Shown: positions 18,357 through 27,073 of the stretch, piece by piece
Numbering within the stretch: the first letter of the stretch is position 1
Layout of the letters: each line of letters opens with the position of its first letter
DNA from: Kribbella qitaiheensis
GTDB taxonomy: Bacteria > Actinomycetota > Actinomycetes > Propionibacteriales > Kribbellaceae
NCBI RefSeq assembly: GCF_014217565.1
Contig: NZ_CP043661.1
Coordinates: 2,604,001 to 2,668,000 of the forward strand
Reading direction: 5' to 3'
Length of the DNA stretch: 64,000 bases
The notes under the pieces: model-generated
The model's database searches: none
Told to the model about the DNA's origin: nothing
Seen by the model: only the letters and a program-made list of their open reading frames with translations
Translations under genes and position numbers: made by a program

Positions 18357-19109
18357 ATGAGCTACAAAGGTAAGTTCCGGGTCTGGCGGGGCGACGCCGA
18401 GGGTGGTGACCTCAAGGACTACGAGGTCGAGGTGAACGAGGGCGAGGTCGTCCTCGACGTCATCCACCGGCTCCAGGGCACCCAGACGCCGGACCTGGCC
18501 GTTCGCTGGAACTGCAAGGCCGGTAAGTGCGGCTCCTGCAGCGCCGAGATCAACGGCAAGCCGAAGCTGATGTGCATGTGCCGGATGAACACGTTCGAAG
18601 AGGACGAGGTCGTCACGGTCACGCCGATGCGCACCTTCCCGGTGATCCGTGACCTGGTCACCGACGTCTCCTTCAACTACCAGAAGGCCCGCGAGATCCC
18701 CTCGTTCACACCGCCGGCCGACCTGAAGCCGGGCGAGTACCGGATGCAGCAGGTCGACGTGGAGCGCTCGCAGGAGTTCCGCAAGTGCATCGAGTGCTTC
18801 CTGTGCCAGGACACCTGCCACGTGATCCGGGACCACGAGGAGAACAAGGAGTCGTTCTCCGGCCCCCGCTTCCTGATGCGCATCGCCGAGCTGGACATGC
18901 ATCCGCTCGACGCCGCCGACCGCCAGAAGTCGGCCCAGGAAGACCACGGCCTCGGCTTCTGCAACATCACCAAGTGCTGCACCGAGGTCTGCCCCGAGCA
19001 CATCAAGATCACCGACAACGCCCTCATCCCGATGAAGGAACGAGTCGCCGACCGCAAGTACGACCCCATCGTCTGGCTAGGCAACAAAATCCGCCGCCGC
19101 GACGCCTGA
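18357..19109 (+). CDS. sdhB: Succinate dehydrogenase iron-sulfur subunit
   Basis: The 250-residue product carries three clusters. Cys53, 58, 61 and 73 fit the 2Fe-2S site. Cys144, 147, 150 and 154 (CIECFLCQDTC) fit the 4Fe-4S site. Cys202, 208 and 212 fit the 3Fe-4S site, with Cys207 as an extra neighbour (CNITKCCTEVCP). It bridges SdhA and the membrane anchor and relays electrons to quinone. A strong terminator follows, closing the operon. Confidence 0.96.
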   Translation: MSYKGKFRVWRGDAEGGDLKDYEVEVNEGEVVLDVIHRLQGTQTPDLAVRWNCKAGKCGSCSAEINGKPKLMCMCRMNTFEEDEVVTVTPMRTFPVIRDLVTDVSFNYQKAREIPSFTPPADLKPGEYRMQQVDVERSQEFRKCIECFLCQDTCHVIRDHEENKESFSGPRFLMRIAELDMHPLDAADRQKSAQEDHGLGFCNITKCCTEVCPEHIKITDNALIPMKERVADRKYDPIVWLGNKIRRRDA

Positions 19110-19117
19110 CGCCAAAC

Positions 19118-19159
19118 CCGAAGGCCGCCCTCAGCTCCCCAGCCGAGGGCGGCCTTCGG
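19118..19159 (+). terminator. Terminator of the sdh operon
   Basis: A 15-bp perfect stem (CCGAAGGCCGCCCTC with its complement) and a 12-base loop begin nine bases after the sdhB stop. Confidence 0.85.
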
Positions 19160-19160
19160 C

Positions 19161-19212
19161 ATGCCAAGAACAACCACAAACAAGAAACAGACAAAGGGAA
19201 GAAAACAAAGAT
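19161..19212 (+). other. T-poor, A-rich tract
   Basis: About 45 consecutive bases after the sdh terminator contain almost only A, C and G with A dominant (for example ACAAACAAGAAACAGACAAA). This is out of keeping with the GC-rich surroundings. It lies in the 220-base gap before the phosphatase gene. No function is assigned. Confidence 0.5.
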
Positions 19213-19378
19213 AGAGAGCTGCCACAGCCAGTCGACAGCGCTCGGGCGAGCGGGCACCAAGGCGGTCCCGCAAGCTGAACGTGACCGAGCTACTGCTGCA
19301 ACAGGCGAGGAACATCGCCGGGTATGTCAGGAGCTGGGTAGCTGGGCGGCCGGCCTGGAGTTGATAGCGTCGGCGGTC

Positions 19379-20143
19379 GTGGACAGCGCGGATGACTTGC
19401 AGCTCGCGTTCACCATTTCGGATCTGGCGGCAGACCTTGCGCTCGGGTACTTCGAGTCTGGTGTCTCGGCGACGCTGAAGGCCGACGGCACGCCGGTCAC
19501 GGAAGCCGATCGGGCAGTCGAGCGATTGTTTCGCGAGAGGCTGTCTGCGGCGAGGCCGGCGGATGCGCTCCTCGGCGAGGAACTCGGTCGACTCGGTGAG
19601 TCCGATCGGGTCTGGATCATCGACCCGATCGACGGCACGTCGTACTTCAGCCGGCGTGACCCGAACTGGCGAGTTCAGCTCGCGCTAGAGATTGCCGGGA
19701 GCATTGAGCTCGCGGTGGTCACCGCCCCTGCGCTGCGGCGCCGCTGGTGGGCAACCCGAGGCGGCGGTGCCTACGAGTCATCCTGGCCACCCGAACAGGC
19801 CGAACCGATGCGCCTCGAAGTCAGCACCACCTCACTGATGGCCGACGCTCGGCTCAACGCCCTGGACGATGCATCCAGAGCTCGTCTCCCGCCGAGCGCG
19901 GCGCGCGCACCGGAAAGCCCTCTCCCACTCGTCGAGCTCGTACGTGGCGAAACCGACGCCTTCTTGGTCGAGCGCTACTACGTCTGGGATCACGCGCCAT
20001 GGATCCTGCTCGTCGAAGAGGCGGGCGGCCGGTTCACCGATCGAGCCGGCGGACATGCGGCCGATCAAGGCGGCGGCCTGTACTCCAACGCCAACCTGCA
20101 CAGTCGGCTGCTCACTGCCCTTCACTACCCGCCGCACTCCTAA
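19379..20143 (+). CDS. Inositol monophosphatase-family phosphatase
   Basis: The 254-residue product carries the Mg-dependent IMPase/HisN fold: GEELGRL provides the metal-binding glutamate, VWIIDPIDGTSYF is the DPxDGT motif, and VWDHAPWILLVEEAGGRFTD is the C-terminal WDxA...EAGG motif. Substrates in this family include inositol phosphate, histidinol phosphate and PAP, and the sequence does not decide. I chose GTG 19379 because homology-like sequence begins there. An upstream in-frame extension runs back through the A-rich tract without support. Confidence 0.82.
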   Translation: MDSADDLQLAFTISDLAADLALGYFESGVSATLKADGTPVTEADRAVERLFRERLSAARPADALLGEELGRLGESDRVWIIDPIDGTSYFSRRDPNWRVQLALEIAGSIELAVVTAPALRRRWWATRGGGAYESSWPPEQAEPMRLEVSTTSLMADARLNALDDASRARLPPSAARAPESPLPLVELVRGETDAFLVERYYVWDHAPWILLVEEAGGRFTDRAGGHAADQGGGLYSNANLHSRLLTALHYPPHS

Positions 20144-20429
20144 CCGCCGGAACCACTGCCTGGCGTACTGGGCTCGGGATGACCTTGTGCTCGGTTTGAG
20201 TACGCCTTCAGCCGCAGGTACTCAGACGGAGCACAGAGTCGCCCGTGGGAGCCCGCCGTAAGTCCAGCGCCCAGCTACCTGAAGCCGGGCGCGACCCTGC
20301 GGCAGCACTCAATCTCTTGTCTTTACTCTCTGTTCCTGCCTTTCCTTGTCCCCTTGGTCTCCGGGGGGCAGGGGTGGGTCACCCGTGTGGGTGAGGGTGG
20401 GTGGCACCTGTACGGCCTAGGGTCGGGGG
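20144..20429. other. Intergenic region with pyrimidine-rich tract
   Basis: The 286 bases contain no convincing gene. A C/T-rich stretch (about 20308-20362) is unusual in composition. A run of G-rich sequence precedes the ATG of the next gene and may hold its promoter and ribosome-binding site. Confidence 0.4.
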
Positions 20430-22409
20430 ATGGATGTGGTGTTGGTTGGGTTGATCAACGTTGGCGTGTTCATGGTGATCTTCGTTCCGGTGTCGCAGCG
20501 GTTGCTCGGGGTGCGGTTCGGGCTCGGGCGGCTGGCGGTCGGGGCCGGGCTGACGCTGGCGATGTTCTCGCCGCTGATGAGGGCGCTGGCCGGGCCGTTG
20601 CCGTGGACCGGGTCGAGCGGTACGGCGATCGCCTTGCTGGCCCTGGATGCGCTCTGTTCGATGCTCGCCGGGCTGATCTTCCTGGTCCTCGCCGAGGCGT
20701 TGGTGCCGACCGGCTCGTTGCCCAGGGCCCGTGATCTGCGCCGCGATCTGAGCGGCCGGATCGCCCGCACCAAGCGTTACCTGCAGATCCTCCGTATCGC
20801 GATCCGCCACGGCCTCGGCCCCTACCTGCGCGGCCGTCGCCGCCCCGGCCGGGAGAACGCGGCAAGCCAAGCGGATCTCGCCCGCTCGCTGCGGTTGGCA
20901 CTCGACGAGGCCGGCGTCACGTTCGTCAAGCTCGGCCAGGTCCTCTCGACCCGCAGCGACCTCATCCCCGCCTCCGTCGCGCAGGAGCTCAGCCGCCTGC
21001 AAGACCAGGTGTCCCCCGCACCCTGGCCCCAGATCAAAGCGGTCCTCACCCACGAGCTAGGCGCCCCACCGCACCAGGTCTTCGCCGAGTTCGACGAAGA
21101 CCCCCTCGCCGCCGCCTCTGTCGCTCAGGTCTACCCGGCCCGTCTCAACGACGGCTCGCAGGTCGTCGTCAAGGTCCAGCGCCCAGGCATCGCCTCGGTG
21201 GTCGACCGCGATCTCGACATCGTCCAACGCCTCGCCAGAACGCTCGAACGCAACACCGACTGGGGCCGGTCGATGGGTGTTCGCGCCCTGGCCGGAGGAT
21301 TCGCCGACGCGATGCGGGAGGAGCTCGACTTCACCGTCGAGGCCCGCAACATGACCAGCGTCGCGGCCGGCCGGACGGTTGCGACCAGCAACGACATCGT
21401 CGTACCGGAGCTCCATCCGCGGTTCTGCACCCAACGGGTACTGACGATGCAGCGACTGGACGGCATCCAGCTGGGCAACGCGGCTCGCTCGATCGCCGAC
21501 CGCGGCCTGGATGCCGCGCGACTGGCGAAGATCCTGTTCGACTGCCTACTGGGACAGGTCGCCATCGATGGCGTGTTCCACGCGGATCCGCATCCCGGCA
21601 ACTTCCTGCTCCTCACCGACGGCCGGATCGGGATGCTCGACCTCGGCTCGGTCGGCCGGCTCGACTCGGCCACCCGGGAAGCCCTGCAACGCTTCCTGCT
21701 CGCTGTCGACCACGGCGATCCCACAGCCGCCACCGATGCGCTGCTGGAGATCGTCTACCGCCCGGACACCATCGATGAGCAGGCCCTCGAACGCGCCGTC
21801 GGTCAGTTCATGGCCCGTCATCTCGGCGCAGGTGCAGCCCTCGGCCCGGCCATGTTCAACGACCTGTTCAAGATCATCACCGCCCACGGTCTCGGCGTAC
21901 CGCCCGAGGTCGCCGCCGTGTTCCGCGCGCTAGCGACGATCGAGGGCACGATCTCGCGGATCAACCCCGGCTTCGACCTCGTTGCCGCGTCCCGCCAGTT
22001 CGCGTCCGCCCATGTCACCGACCGGCTCGCGCCCGACGCGTTACGCCGTACGGCGACTGAAGAGCTGGCCACGTTGCTGCCGATGTTGCGGCGGTTGCCG
22101 CGGCGGATCGACCGGATCGCCGCCGCGGCCGAGTCCGGACGGCTGAGCGTCAACGTGCGCTTGCTCGCCGATGAGCGCGATCGCCGGCACCTGACCGGCC
22201 TGCTCCACCAGGCGTTGCTCGCGATCCTCGGTGCCACCGCCGGTCTGATGGCAGTCCTGCTGCTCGGTACGCCGGGAGGCCCCCAGGTCACCGACTCACT
22301 CAGCCTTTTCCAGCTCTTCGCCTACAACCTGCTGGTAATCTGCGCAGTTCTCGTACTGCGAGTGCTCGTCCTCGTCTTCCGCCTACCGGACAGCCGTATC
22401 CGGAGTTGA
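20430..22409 (+). CDS. AarF/UbiB (ABC1) family protein-kinase-like membrane protein
   Basis: The 659-residue product opens with three or so hydrophobic helices and ends with two more (about 600-650), so the kinase-like domain is membrane-tethered. Family motifs are intact: VTFVKLGQVLSTRSDL (the KxGQ motif), LAAASVAQVY (Ala-rich loop in place of a Gly-rich loop), QVVVKVQRPG (catalytic lysine), DGVFHADPHPGNFL and IGMLDLGSVG. In UbiB/COQ8 these replace the standard kinase loops and give an ATPase that supports quinone synthesis. This organism probably uses menaquinone, so the role is inferred only as lipid or quinone related. Confidence 0.87.
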   Translation: MDVVLVGLINVGVFMVIFVPVSQRLLGVRFGLGRLAVGAGLTLAMFSPLMRALAGPLPWTGSSGTAIALLALDALCSMLAGLIFLVLAEALVPTGSLPRARDLRRDLSGRIARTKRYLQILRIAIRHGLGPYLRGRRRPGRENAASQADLARSLRLALDEAGVTFVKLGQVLSTRSDLIPASVAQELSRLQDQVSPAPWPQIKAVLTHELGAPPHQVFAEFDEDPLAAASVAQVYPARLNDGSQVVVKVQRPGIASVVDRDLDIVQRLARTLERNTDWGRSMGVRALAGGFADAMREELDFTVEARNMTSVAAGRTVATSNDIVVPELHPRFCTQRVLTMQRLDGIQLGNAARSIADRGLDAARLAKILFDCLLGQVAIDGVFHADPHPGNFLLLTDGRIGMLDLGSVGRLDSATREALQRFLLAVDHGDPTAATDALLEIVYRPDTIDEQALERAVGQFMARHLGAGAALGPAMFNDLFKIITAHGLGVPPEVAAVFRALATIEGTISRINPGFDLVAASRQFASAHVTDRLAPDALRRTATEELATLLPMLRRLPRRIDRIAAAAESGRLSVNVRLLADERDRRHLTGLLHQALLAILGATAGLMAVLLLGTPGGPQVTDSLSLFQLFAYNLLVICAVLVLRVLVLVFRLPDSRIRS

Positions 22410-22440
22410 CTTCAAGCGCGCTTGAGCTCTGAAGATAGCG
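22406..22440 (+). promoter_or_regulatory. MerR-type promoter and operator
   Basis: A TTGACT -35 box at 22406-22411 is followed by the palindrome TCAAGCGCGCTTGA (22412-22425) inside a long spacer. A GAAGAT -10-like box lies 19 bases downstream, and the ATG at 22444 follows closely. An over-long spacer holding a dyad is the hallmark of MerR-family activation. No merR gene is visible nearby. Confidence 0.55.
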
Positions 22441-22443
22441 GGC

Positions 22444-23844
22444 ATGTCCTTGACCGACGTACGCGCTCCCAGACTGTTCAGCGGGCCACACCTGCCCTTG
22501 GTGCTCGGGGTGATCGCCCTCGTCACCCTGGGCGCGTTCGAGAACCGGGCAATCGGTACCGCGCTGCCGACGATGGTCCGCGAGTTCGACGCGCTCGGCA
22601 GCTTCGGCCTGGCCAACGCCGCACCGAACGCGAGCTACCTGGTCTCGCTGGCGATCGCCGGGCTCTGGGCGGATCGCCGCGGCCCGATCCCCGCGTTGCG
22701 AGCCGGTGCGATCACCTTCGCCCTCGCGCAACTGCTCGTCGGCACAGCCCAGGGAATGCCGATGGTGGTCGCCGGACGGCTGCTGAGCGGCCTGGCCGAA
22801 GGACTGCTGGACGTCGCGTTGATGGTGCTGGTCGCGCGAGCACTCCCCGCCGTACTGCGCCCGCGGATGTTCTCGTTGTTCGCAGCGATGTGGATCCTGC
22901 CGTCGGTCCTCGGCCCGTTCGTGACGGGGTTGGTGACCGAGCGGTTCGGCTGGCGGTGGGTGTTCATCGGCGCGGTCACCTTGGTCGTCCCCAGTTGGCT
23001 GCTGCTCCAGCCCGCGATGCGACTGTCCGCCCAAGCGATCGCGCCCGAGCGGACCCAGAAGCAAGCAGACGAGCTCGAAGCCTGGCGGGCCGCTCTGCCG
23101 TGGGCGTTCGTCGCTTCGGTCGCGCTGTTCACGCTGACCCTGGCCGGTGACCAGCTCGAGGGCCACCGACTCGTGGCCGGTCTGGCGATCCCACTCAGTC
23201 TGGTAATCCTCGGACTCGCCGCAGTACGGGTGATGCCACGAGGCACGTTCGTCGCGCGTCGCGGCTTCCCGGCCGTGGTCGCAGTACGGGGCCTTGGTGG
23301 AGCCGCGTTCGCCGGGACGGGCGCGTATCTCCCGCTGTTGTTGACGTTGCGGCACGACTTCAGCCCTTCGCGGGCAGGGATCACGCTGTCGATCACCGGC
23401 GTGAGCTGGGCGTTCGGTTCATGGCTGCAGGGCCGCGACCACGGCTTACAGCGAGTCTCCGTACTGCGAATCGGCCTGACCCTGATGACCACCGGGCTCG
23501 CGGTCACCTCGTTGCTCGCGTGGAGCGATTCGGCCGACTGGGCCGGGTTGATCGGCTGGACGTTCGCCGGCGTCGGCATGGGCCTCAGCTGGTCGAGCCT
23601 GTCGGTACTGACCCTCGATCTCTCCGACGCCGGCAACTCGGGCCGCAACGCCAGCGCCAGCCAGATGGCCGGCAGCATGAGTATCGCCACCGCCCTGGCG
23701 ATCAGCGGCACCCTGCTCGCGCTGAACGCCGCGGACCCCGGCCCCTGGGTCTTCGGCACGATCATCACCGCAAGCGCCGTCCTCGCGCTCGCCGCCCTCG
23801 CAACCTCACACCGAGTGCGTCCCGCGCCAGCGGATGGGCACTAG
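22444..23844 (+). CDS. MFS transporter (14-helix type)
   Basis: The 466-residue polytopic protein has motifs of multidrug MFS exporters: helix 1 VTLGAFENRAIGTALPTMV with charged Glu/Asn/Arg, the loop LWADRRGPIPALRAGA after helix 2, and AGRLLSGLAEGLLDVALMVL in helix 4. GPFVTGLVTERFGWRWVFIG corresponds to motif C and the following loop. The substrate is unknown. The MerR-type promoter suggests induction by a small toxic ligand. Its TAG stop lies inside a short repeat (23841-23863). Confidence 0.85.
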   Translation: MSLTDVRAPRLFSGPHLPLVLGVIALVTLGAFENRAIGTALPTMVREFDALGSFGLANAAPNASYLVSLAIAGLWADRRGPIPALRAGAITFALAQLLVGTAQGMPMVVAGRLLSGLAEGLLDVALMVLVARALPAVLRPRMFSLFAAMWILPSVLGPFVTGLVTERFGWRWVFIGAVTLVVPSWLLLQPAMRLSAQAIAPERTQKQADELEAWRAALPWAFVASVALFTLTLAGDQLEGHRLVAGLAIPLSLVILGLAAVRVMPRGTFVARRGFPAVVAVRGLGGAAFAGTGAYLPLLLTLRHDFSPSRAGITLSITGVSWAFGSWLQGRDHGLQRVSVLRIGLTLMTTGLAVTSLLAWSDSADWAGLIGWTFAGVGMGLSWSSLSVLTLDLSDAGNSGRNASASQMAGSMSIATALAISGTLLALNAADPGPWVFGTIITASAVLALAALATSHRVRPAPADGH

Positions 23845-23937
23845 TGCCCCGTGTCGGAGGTTGGGTTAGCGATAGCGGTGGTCAGGTGCGTGCCTGGGCG
23901 CCGGTAGCGCAACGCAACTTCCGACACGGGGCACTAG
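23841..23937. repeat. Inverted pair of a short dispersed repeat; first copy contains a stop codon
   Basis: CTAGTGCCCCGTGTCGGA and five further bases at 23841-23863 are mirrored at 23915-23937, with one mismatch over 23 bases and a 51-base loop. The TAG of the MFS gene lies inside the first copy. The pair could form a long-range terminator stem. A third copy lies at 25111-25128. Confidence 0.7.
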
Positions 23938-23946
23938 AGTGTGGGC

Positions 23947-24234
23947 ATGGCTGAGCTGCTGACGGATGACCAGATCGACACCGCGGTCCGCGACCACCTG
24001 CCGGAGTGGAAGGTCGCCGAGAACGCGCTCGTCCGCAGCGTCAAGAAGGACACCTTCCTGGACGGCATCCGGCTGGTCGCGACGGTGGCGCAGCTGGCCG
24101 AGTCGATGAACCACCACCCGGACATCGACATCCGCTACACCACGATCACCTTCCGGGTCAGCAGCCACGACGCCGGCGGCATCACCGACGACGACCTGGT
24201 GCTGGCCCGCCACATCGACACCGCCGCGGGCTGA
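23947..24234 (+). CDS. 4a-hydroxytetrahydrobiopterin (pterin-4a-carbinolamine) dehydratase
   Basis: The 95-residue product is full length for the PCD/DCoH family. It contains the active-site motif ESMNHHPDIDIRYTTITF (His56, His57 and Pro58) followed by RVSSHDAGGITDDDLVLAR. The enzyme dehydrates 4a-hydroxytetrahydropterin. Whether a pterin hydroxylase exists in this organism cannot be seen here. ATG 23947 is preferred over an in-frame GTG two codons earlier. Confidence 0.9.
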   Translation: MAELLTDDQIDTAVRDHLPEWKVAENALVRSVKKDTFLDGIRLVATVAQLAESMNHHPDIDIRYTTITFRVSSHDAGGITDDDLVLARHIDTAAG

Positions 24235-24285
24235 CCTCCGGCTGGTCGCCGTCGGCCGTAACTATCTGACAGCTACGGTTGGCAG

Positions 24286-25114
24286 GTGACCACTGCTGAG
24301 GAGTACCGCCTGCTGGGCTTCACCGACGCCGATCGGGAGGCCGCCGAGAAGTTCCAGGCCGACCCGCTGGCGGTCGCCAAGCTCGCCTCCGAGATCCGCC
24401 GCGTGATCGGTACGTTCCCGGCCGAATCAGAAGGCATCACCATGCCCGACGACTCGCGGAACTCGATCGCGGCGTTCCTCGAGACGGTGCCGGACATCCG
24501 CCGGTACCACGCCGAGCGCGGGATCAGCGACGAGGTCAGCTGGGCCACCCTCGCGGATCTCGGCAAACAACTCGACGTCAGCCGGCGGACCAACGGCGAG
24601 TACGGGCTCGAGACGCACTGGTGGATGACGATCCACTGGGTCGGCGCGATCTACGCGCTCGGCCGGCTGCAGTACCTGCTGCACCGGGTGCCGGACAACA
24701 ACCCGGTCCCCGGCGTCGAGCCAGGCGAATGGGTGATCGGCGTCCACATCCCCGAGACCGGACCGCTGACGCCCGAGGCCCGTCGACGACAGCTTCGCGC
24801 AGGCTCGTGAGTTCTTCCCGCGGCACTTCCCGGAGTACCCGGTGAAGACCATGACGCTCGGCTCCTGGCTGATCGACCCGTACCTGCTGAACCACCTGCC
24901 GGAGGACTCGAACATGGTCCGCTTCGGCCGGCGCTTCACGCCGTACGGCGAACCGCGCGACTCCCAGGACAGCGCGGTCTTCTTCACCTTCCGCAGCCAC
25001 GACCTGGAGAACCTCGACAAGCTCCCCCAGGACACCACCCTGCAACGCCTCGTCGTCGACCGCATCAAGCAAGGCGGCACCTGGCAGAACGCCTTCGGCT
25101 ACGTGCGGATCTAG
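24286..25114 (+). pseudogene. Acyltransferase-domain protein (GNAT-like C-terminal domain), one-base frameshift
   Basis: GTG 24286 opens a frame with EEYRLLGFTDADREAAEKF and THWWMTIHWVGAIYALGRLQ, ending early at 24810. The rest (SFAQAREFFPRHFPEYPVKT, then MTLGSWLIDPYLLNHLPEDS) lies in another frame to 25114. One extra C in the run 24779-24781 accounts for the break: removing it gives PEAVDDSFAQARE. Rejoined, the protein has about 275 residues and resembles two-domain actinobacterial acyltransferase-domain proteins (DUF5596-like N-terminal plus GNAT_C). No substrate is known. Its TAG stop lies in a copy of the 18-bp repeat. Confidence 0.75.
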
Positions 25115-25128
25115 TGCCCCGTGTCGGA
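25111..25128 (+). repeat. Third copy of the CTAGTGCCCCGTGTCGGA repeat
   Basis: An exact 18-base match to the element at 23841. Again the TAG is the stop codon of the preceding gene. It ends four bases before the stop of the convergent deacetylase gene. Confidence 0.7.
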
Positions 25129-25131
25129 GCA

Positions 25132-26313
25132 TTAGGAACGCTTCGGTACCCCGTACTTCTGCAGCCAGCTCAGCAACTCGATGTTGCTGACGCAGCGCAC
25201 GTCCGGTTGCGTGCAGGTTTCCTGGACGAAGCTGGTCAGCGCGTCGGAGTACACGCTGTTGTTCCAGCGGTTGAAGTGGTTGCCGAGGAAGAGCGGCGGG
25301 TTGCCACCGGCCCGTGATCGGCGGAGCGCGAGCCGGTAGGTGGCGAGCACCTGCGCCTTCAGGGCGGGAGCGTGCGACGCGGGAGCCTCGTGCGCCTCGG
25401 TCTGCGAGTACCAGAGGTTGTAGTCCATCGTCAGCGTGTTCTTGTGCGTCCCAGCGAGCTCGACCGACTGCAGCGGGAAGTTCCAGACGCCGTCGGACTT
25501 CTTCGGCCAGGCGATGTAGCCGGGCTCGGAGGCGTCGTACAGCATCCCGCGCTGCCGCATGACCTGCCGGTACGCCGGGCGGTTACCCTCCAGGCAGGGG
25601 GTGCGCATCCCCTTCACTGTGGTCGGGTCGAACGGTGCCGCCAGCGGCTTGCCCGCGGCCAGCGCCGGGCCTTTGTCCACCATCAGGTCGAACGCCTTGA
25701 GCTCATCGCTCCACTGCGCCGCGCTCCACTTGTCGATCCCGGTCTTGCCGCAGAAGTGGCCGTTCGCGTGTGTGCCGATCTCATGCCCCTCGGCGATCGC
25801 CTGACGCAGTACGGCGGCCCGACGGACGACCTTGTCCGGGTCACCCCAGCCGATGTCGGAGGAGCCGGGATTCTTGTACGGCGGTTTGTAGTCGGTCTTG
25901 TGCTCGCCGGGGTAGAGGTACGGGCCGGAGAGGAAGAAGGTCATCCGCGCGTTGACCTGCTTGGCGACCTGCCGCCAGTGCGACCACAACGTGAGATCGC
26001 CGGCGCCGTCGAACGAGACGACCACGAACAGCGGTGCCTTGCCGTTAGCGAGCCGGGCGGGGAAAGTCCGCGTCACCGGAGCCGCGTTCGGCGGCTTCAC
26101 TCCCGGCGTCAGCGTCGTCGACGGATCCGGCTCGGTCGGCGTCGCGCTCGGCGTCGACGGGGTGCCGGAAGGCGTCTCAGCCGGCGAGGTCTGCTCGGAA
26201 GTCGTGCGAGGATCCGCCGAGGGAGCGCCCTCGAGAGGCACATCCCCGCAGCCGGCAACGAGCGCCGCGGCGACAACCACCGCGCTGATCAGTACGCCTG
26301 CCCTTCGCCTCAC
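25132..26313 (-). CDS. Polysaccharide deacetylase-like lipoprotein
   Basis: The product has 393 residues from GTG 26313 (AGGGG five bases upstream). A signal peptide ends in the lipobox LVAGC (Cys22), so it is a lipoprotein, followed by a long Thr/Ser/Pro linker. The NodB-like domain has an HxxxH metal pair, GTHANGH (His182, His186), and a RTP segment. Motif 1 reads SFDGAGD instead of SFDD, so the usual second aspartate is replaced by Gly103. That may mean altered metal binding or loss of activity. It is likely an outer-face cell-wall or capsule enzyme, or a binding protein derived from one. Confidence 0.8.
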   Translation of the reverse strand: MRRRAGVLISAVVVAAALVAGCGDVPLEGAPSADPRTTSEQTSPAETPSGTPSTPSATPTEPDPSTTLTPGVKPPNAAPVTRTFPARLANGKAPLFVVVSFDGAGDLTLWSHWRQVAKQVNARMTFFLSGPYLYPGEHKTDYKPPYKNPGSSDIGWGDPDKVVRRAAVLRQAIAEGHEIGTHANGHFCGKTGIDKWSAAQWSDELKAFDLMVDKGPALAAGKPLAAPFDPTTVKGMRTPCLEGNRPAYRQVMRQRGMLYDASEPGYIAWPKKSDGVWNFPLQSVELAGTHKNTLTMDYNLWYSQTEAHEAPASHAPALKAQVLATYRLALRRSRAGGNPPLFLGNHFNRWNNSVYSDALTSFVQETCTQPDVRCVSNIELLSWLQKYGVPKRS

Positions 26314-26391
26314 CACGCCCCTACTGACGCACGCGAGAGCGGTCCGGTTGGCCCGGGACACACCTTTGCGGGGAAAGCGGACCGGCGATCG

Positions 26392-27021
26392 TTACCCGGC
26401 TGTGACCTTGGCGGCTTTGCGTCGGCCGGCGATCCGGCGTGAAGTTTCCAGCACCGTACCGATCAGAAACGCGAGCCCGAGGCTGAACGCGAGCGCCTTC
26501 AGCGAGTCGTGCGCGAACGCGTCGCCGCCGATGTAGCCGAGCAGCGCGACGTAGGTATAGGCGATCGTGACGCCCGCGATGGTGAAGACGATGAACTTCC
26601 GGAACGAGTACGCCGTGGCGCCGGCGGTGAGAGTGGCCACCATCCGGGCACCCGGGATGTAGCGGACCGTCATCAGGACCAGGCCGCCCCGAGTGTGCAA
26701 GGCCTTGGAGACCTTCTCGTACATCGCCTGCCGAGCCTCTCGCCGTCGCATCCAGCGCCGCAACGCCGGACCGGAACCACGGCCGAGGAAGTAGCAGGCG
26801 GATTCGCCGATCACCGAGCCGACCATCGCGACCACGATCACCAGCAGCAGGTTCTGATGGCCCGCCGCGGCGGCCATACCGGCCGTGACGACCATGCCCT
26901 CACTGGGCACGATCGGGAAGACCGCGTCGACCGCAGCGGCCACGAAGAGGATGAGCAACAGCCACTGCGAGACCATCGCCACACTCAACAGGTGTCGGAC
27001 GACCTCCATCAACTGTGTCAC
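26392..27021 (-). CDS. DedA-family membrane protein (VTT domain)
   Basis: The 209-residue product has about four to five membrane segments. Diagnostic motifs are FPIVPSEGMVVTAGMAAAAG and GSVIGESACYFLGRGSG, then TVRYIPGARMVATLTAG, with the conserved arginine and P-G-A of the DedA family. Family members are proposed undecaprenyl-phosphate or phospholipid flippases/scramblases. Start is GTG 27021. It lies 52 bases after the phosphotransferase stop on the same strand. Confidence 0.88.
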   Translation of the reverse strand: MTQLMEVVRHLLSVAMVSQWLLLILFVAAAVDAVFPIVPSEGMVVTAGMAAAAGHQNLLLVIVVAMVGSVIGESACYFLGRGSGPALRRWMRRREARQAMYEKVSKALHTRGGLVLMTVRYIPGARMVATLTAGATAYSFRKFIVFTIAGVTIAYTYVALLGYIGGDAFAHDSLKALAFSLGLAFLIGTVLETSRRIAGRRKAAKVTAG

Positions 27022-27073
27022 GCCCCGAGCCTCTCATCCGGTGTCAACCCGAACCCAATCGATCGCGGGCCGT

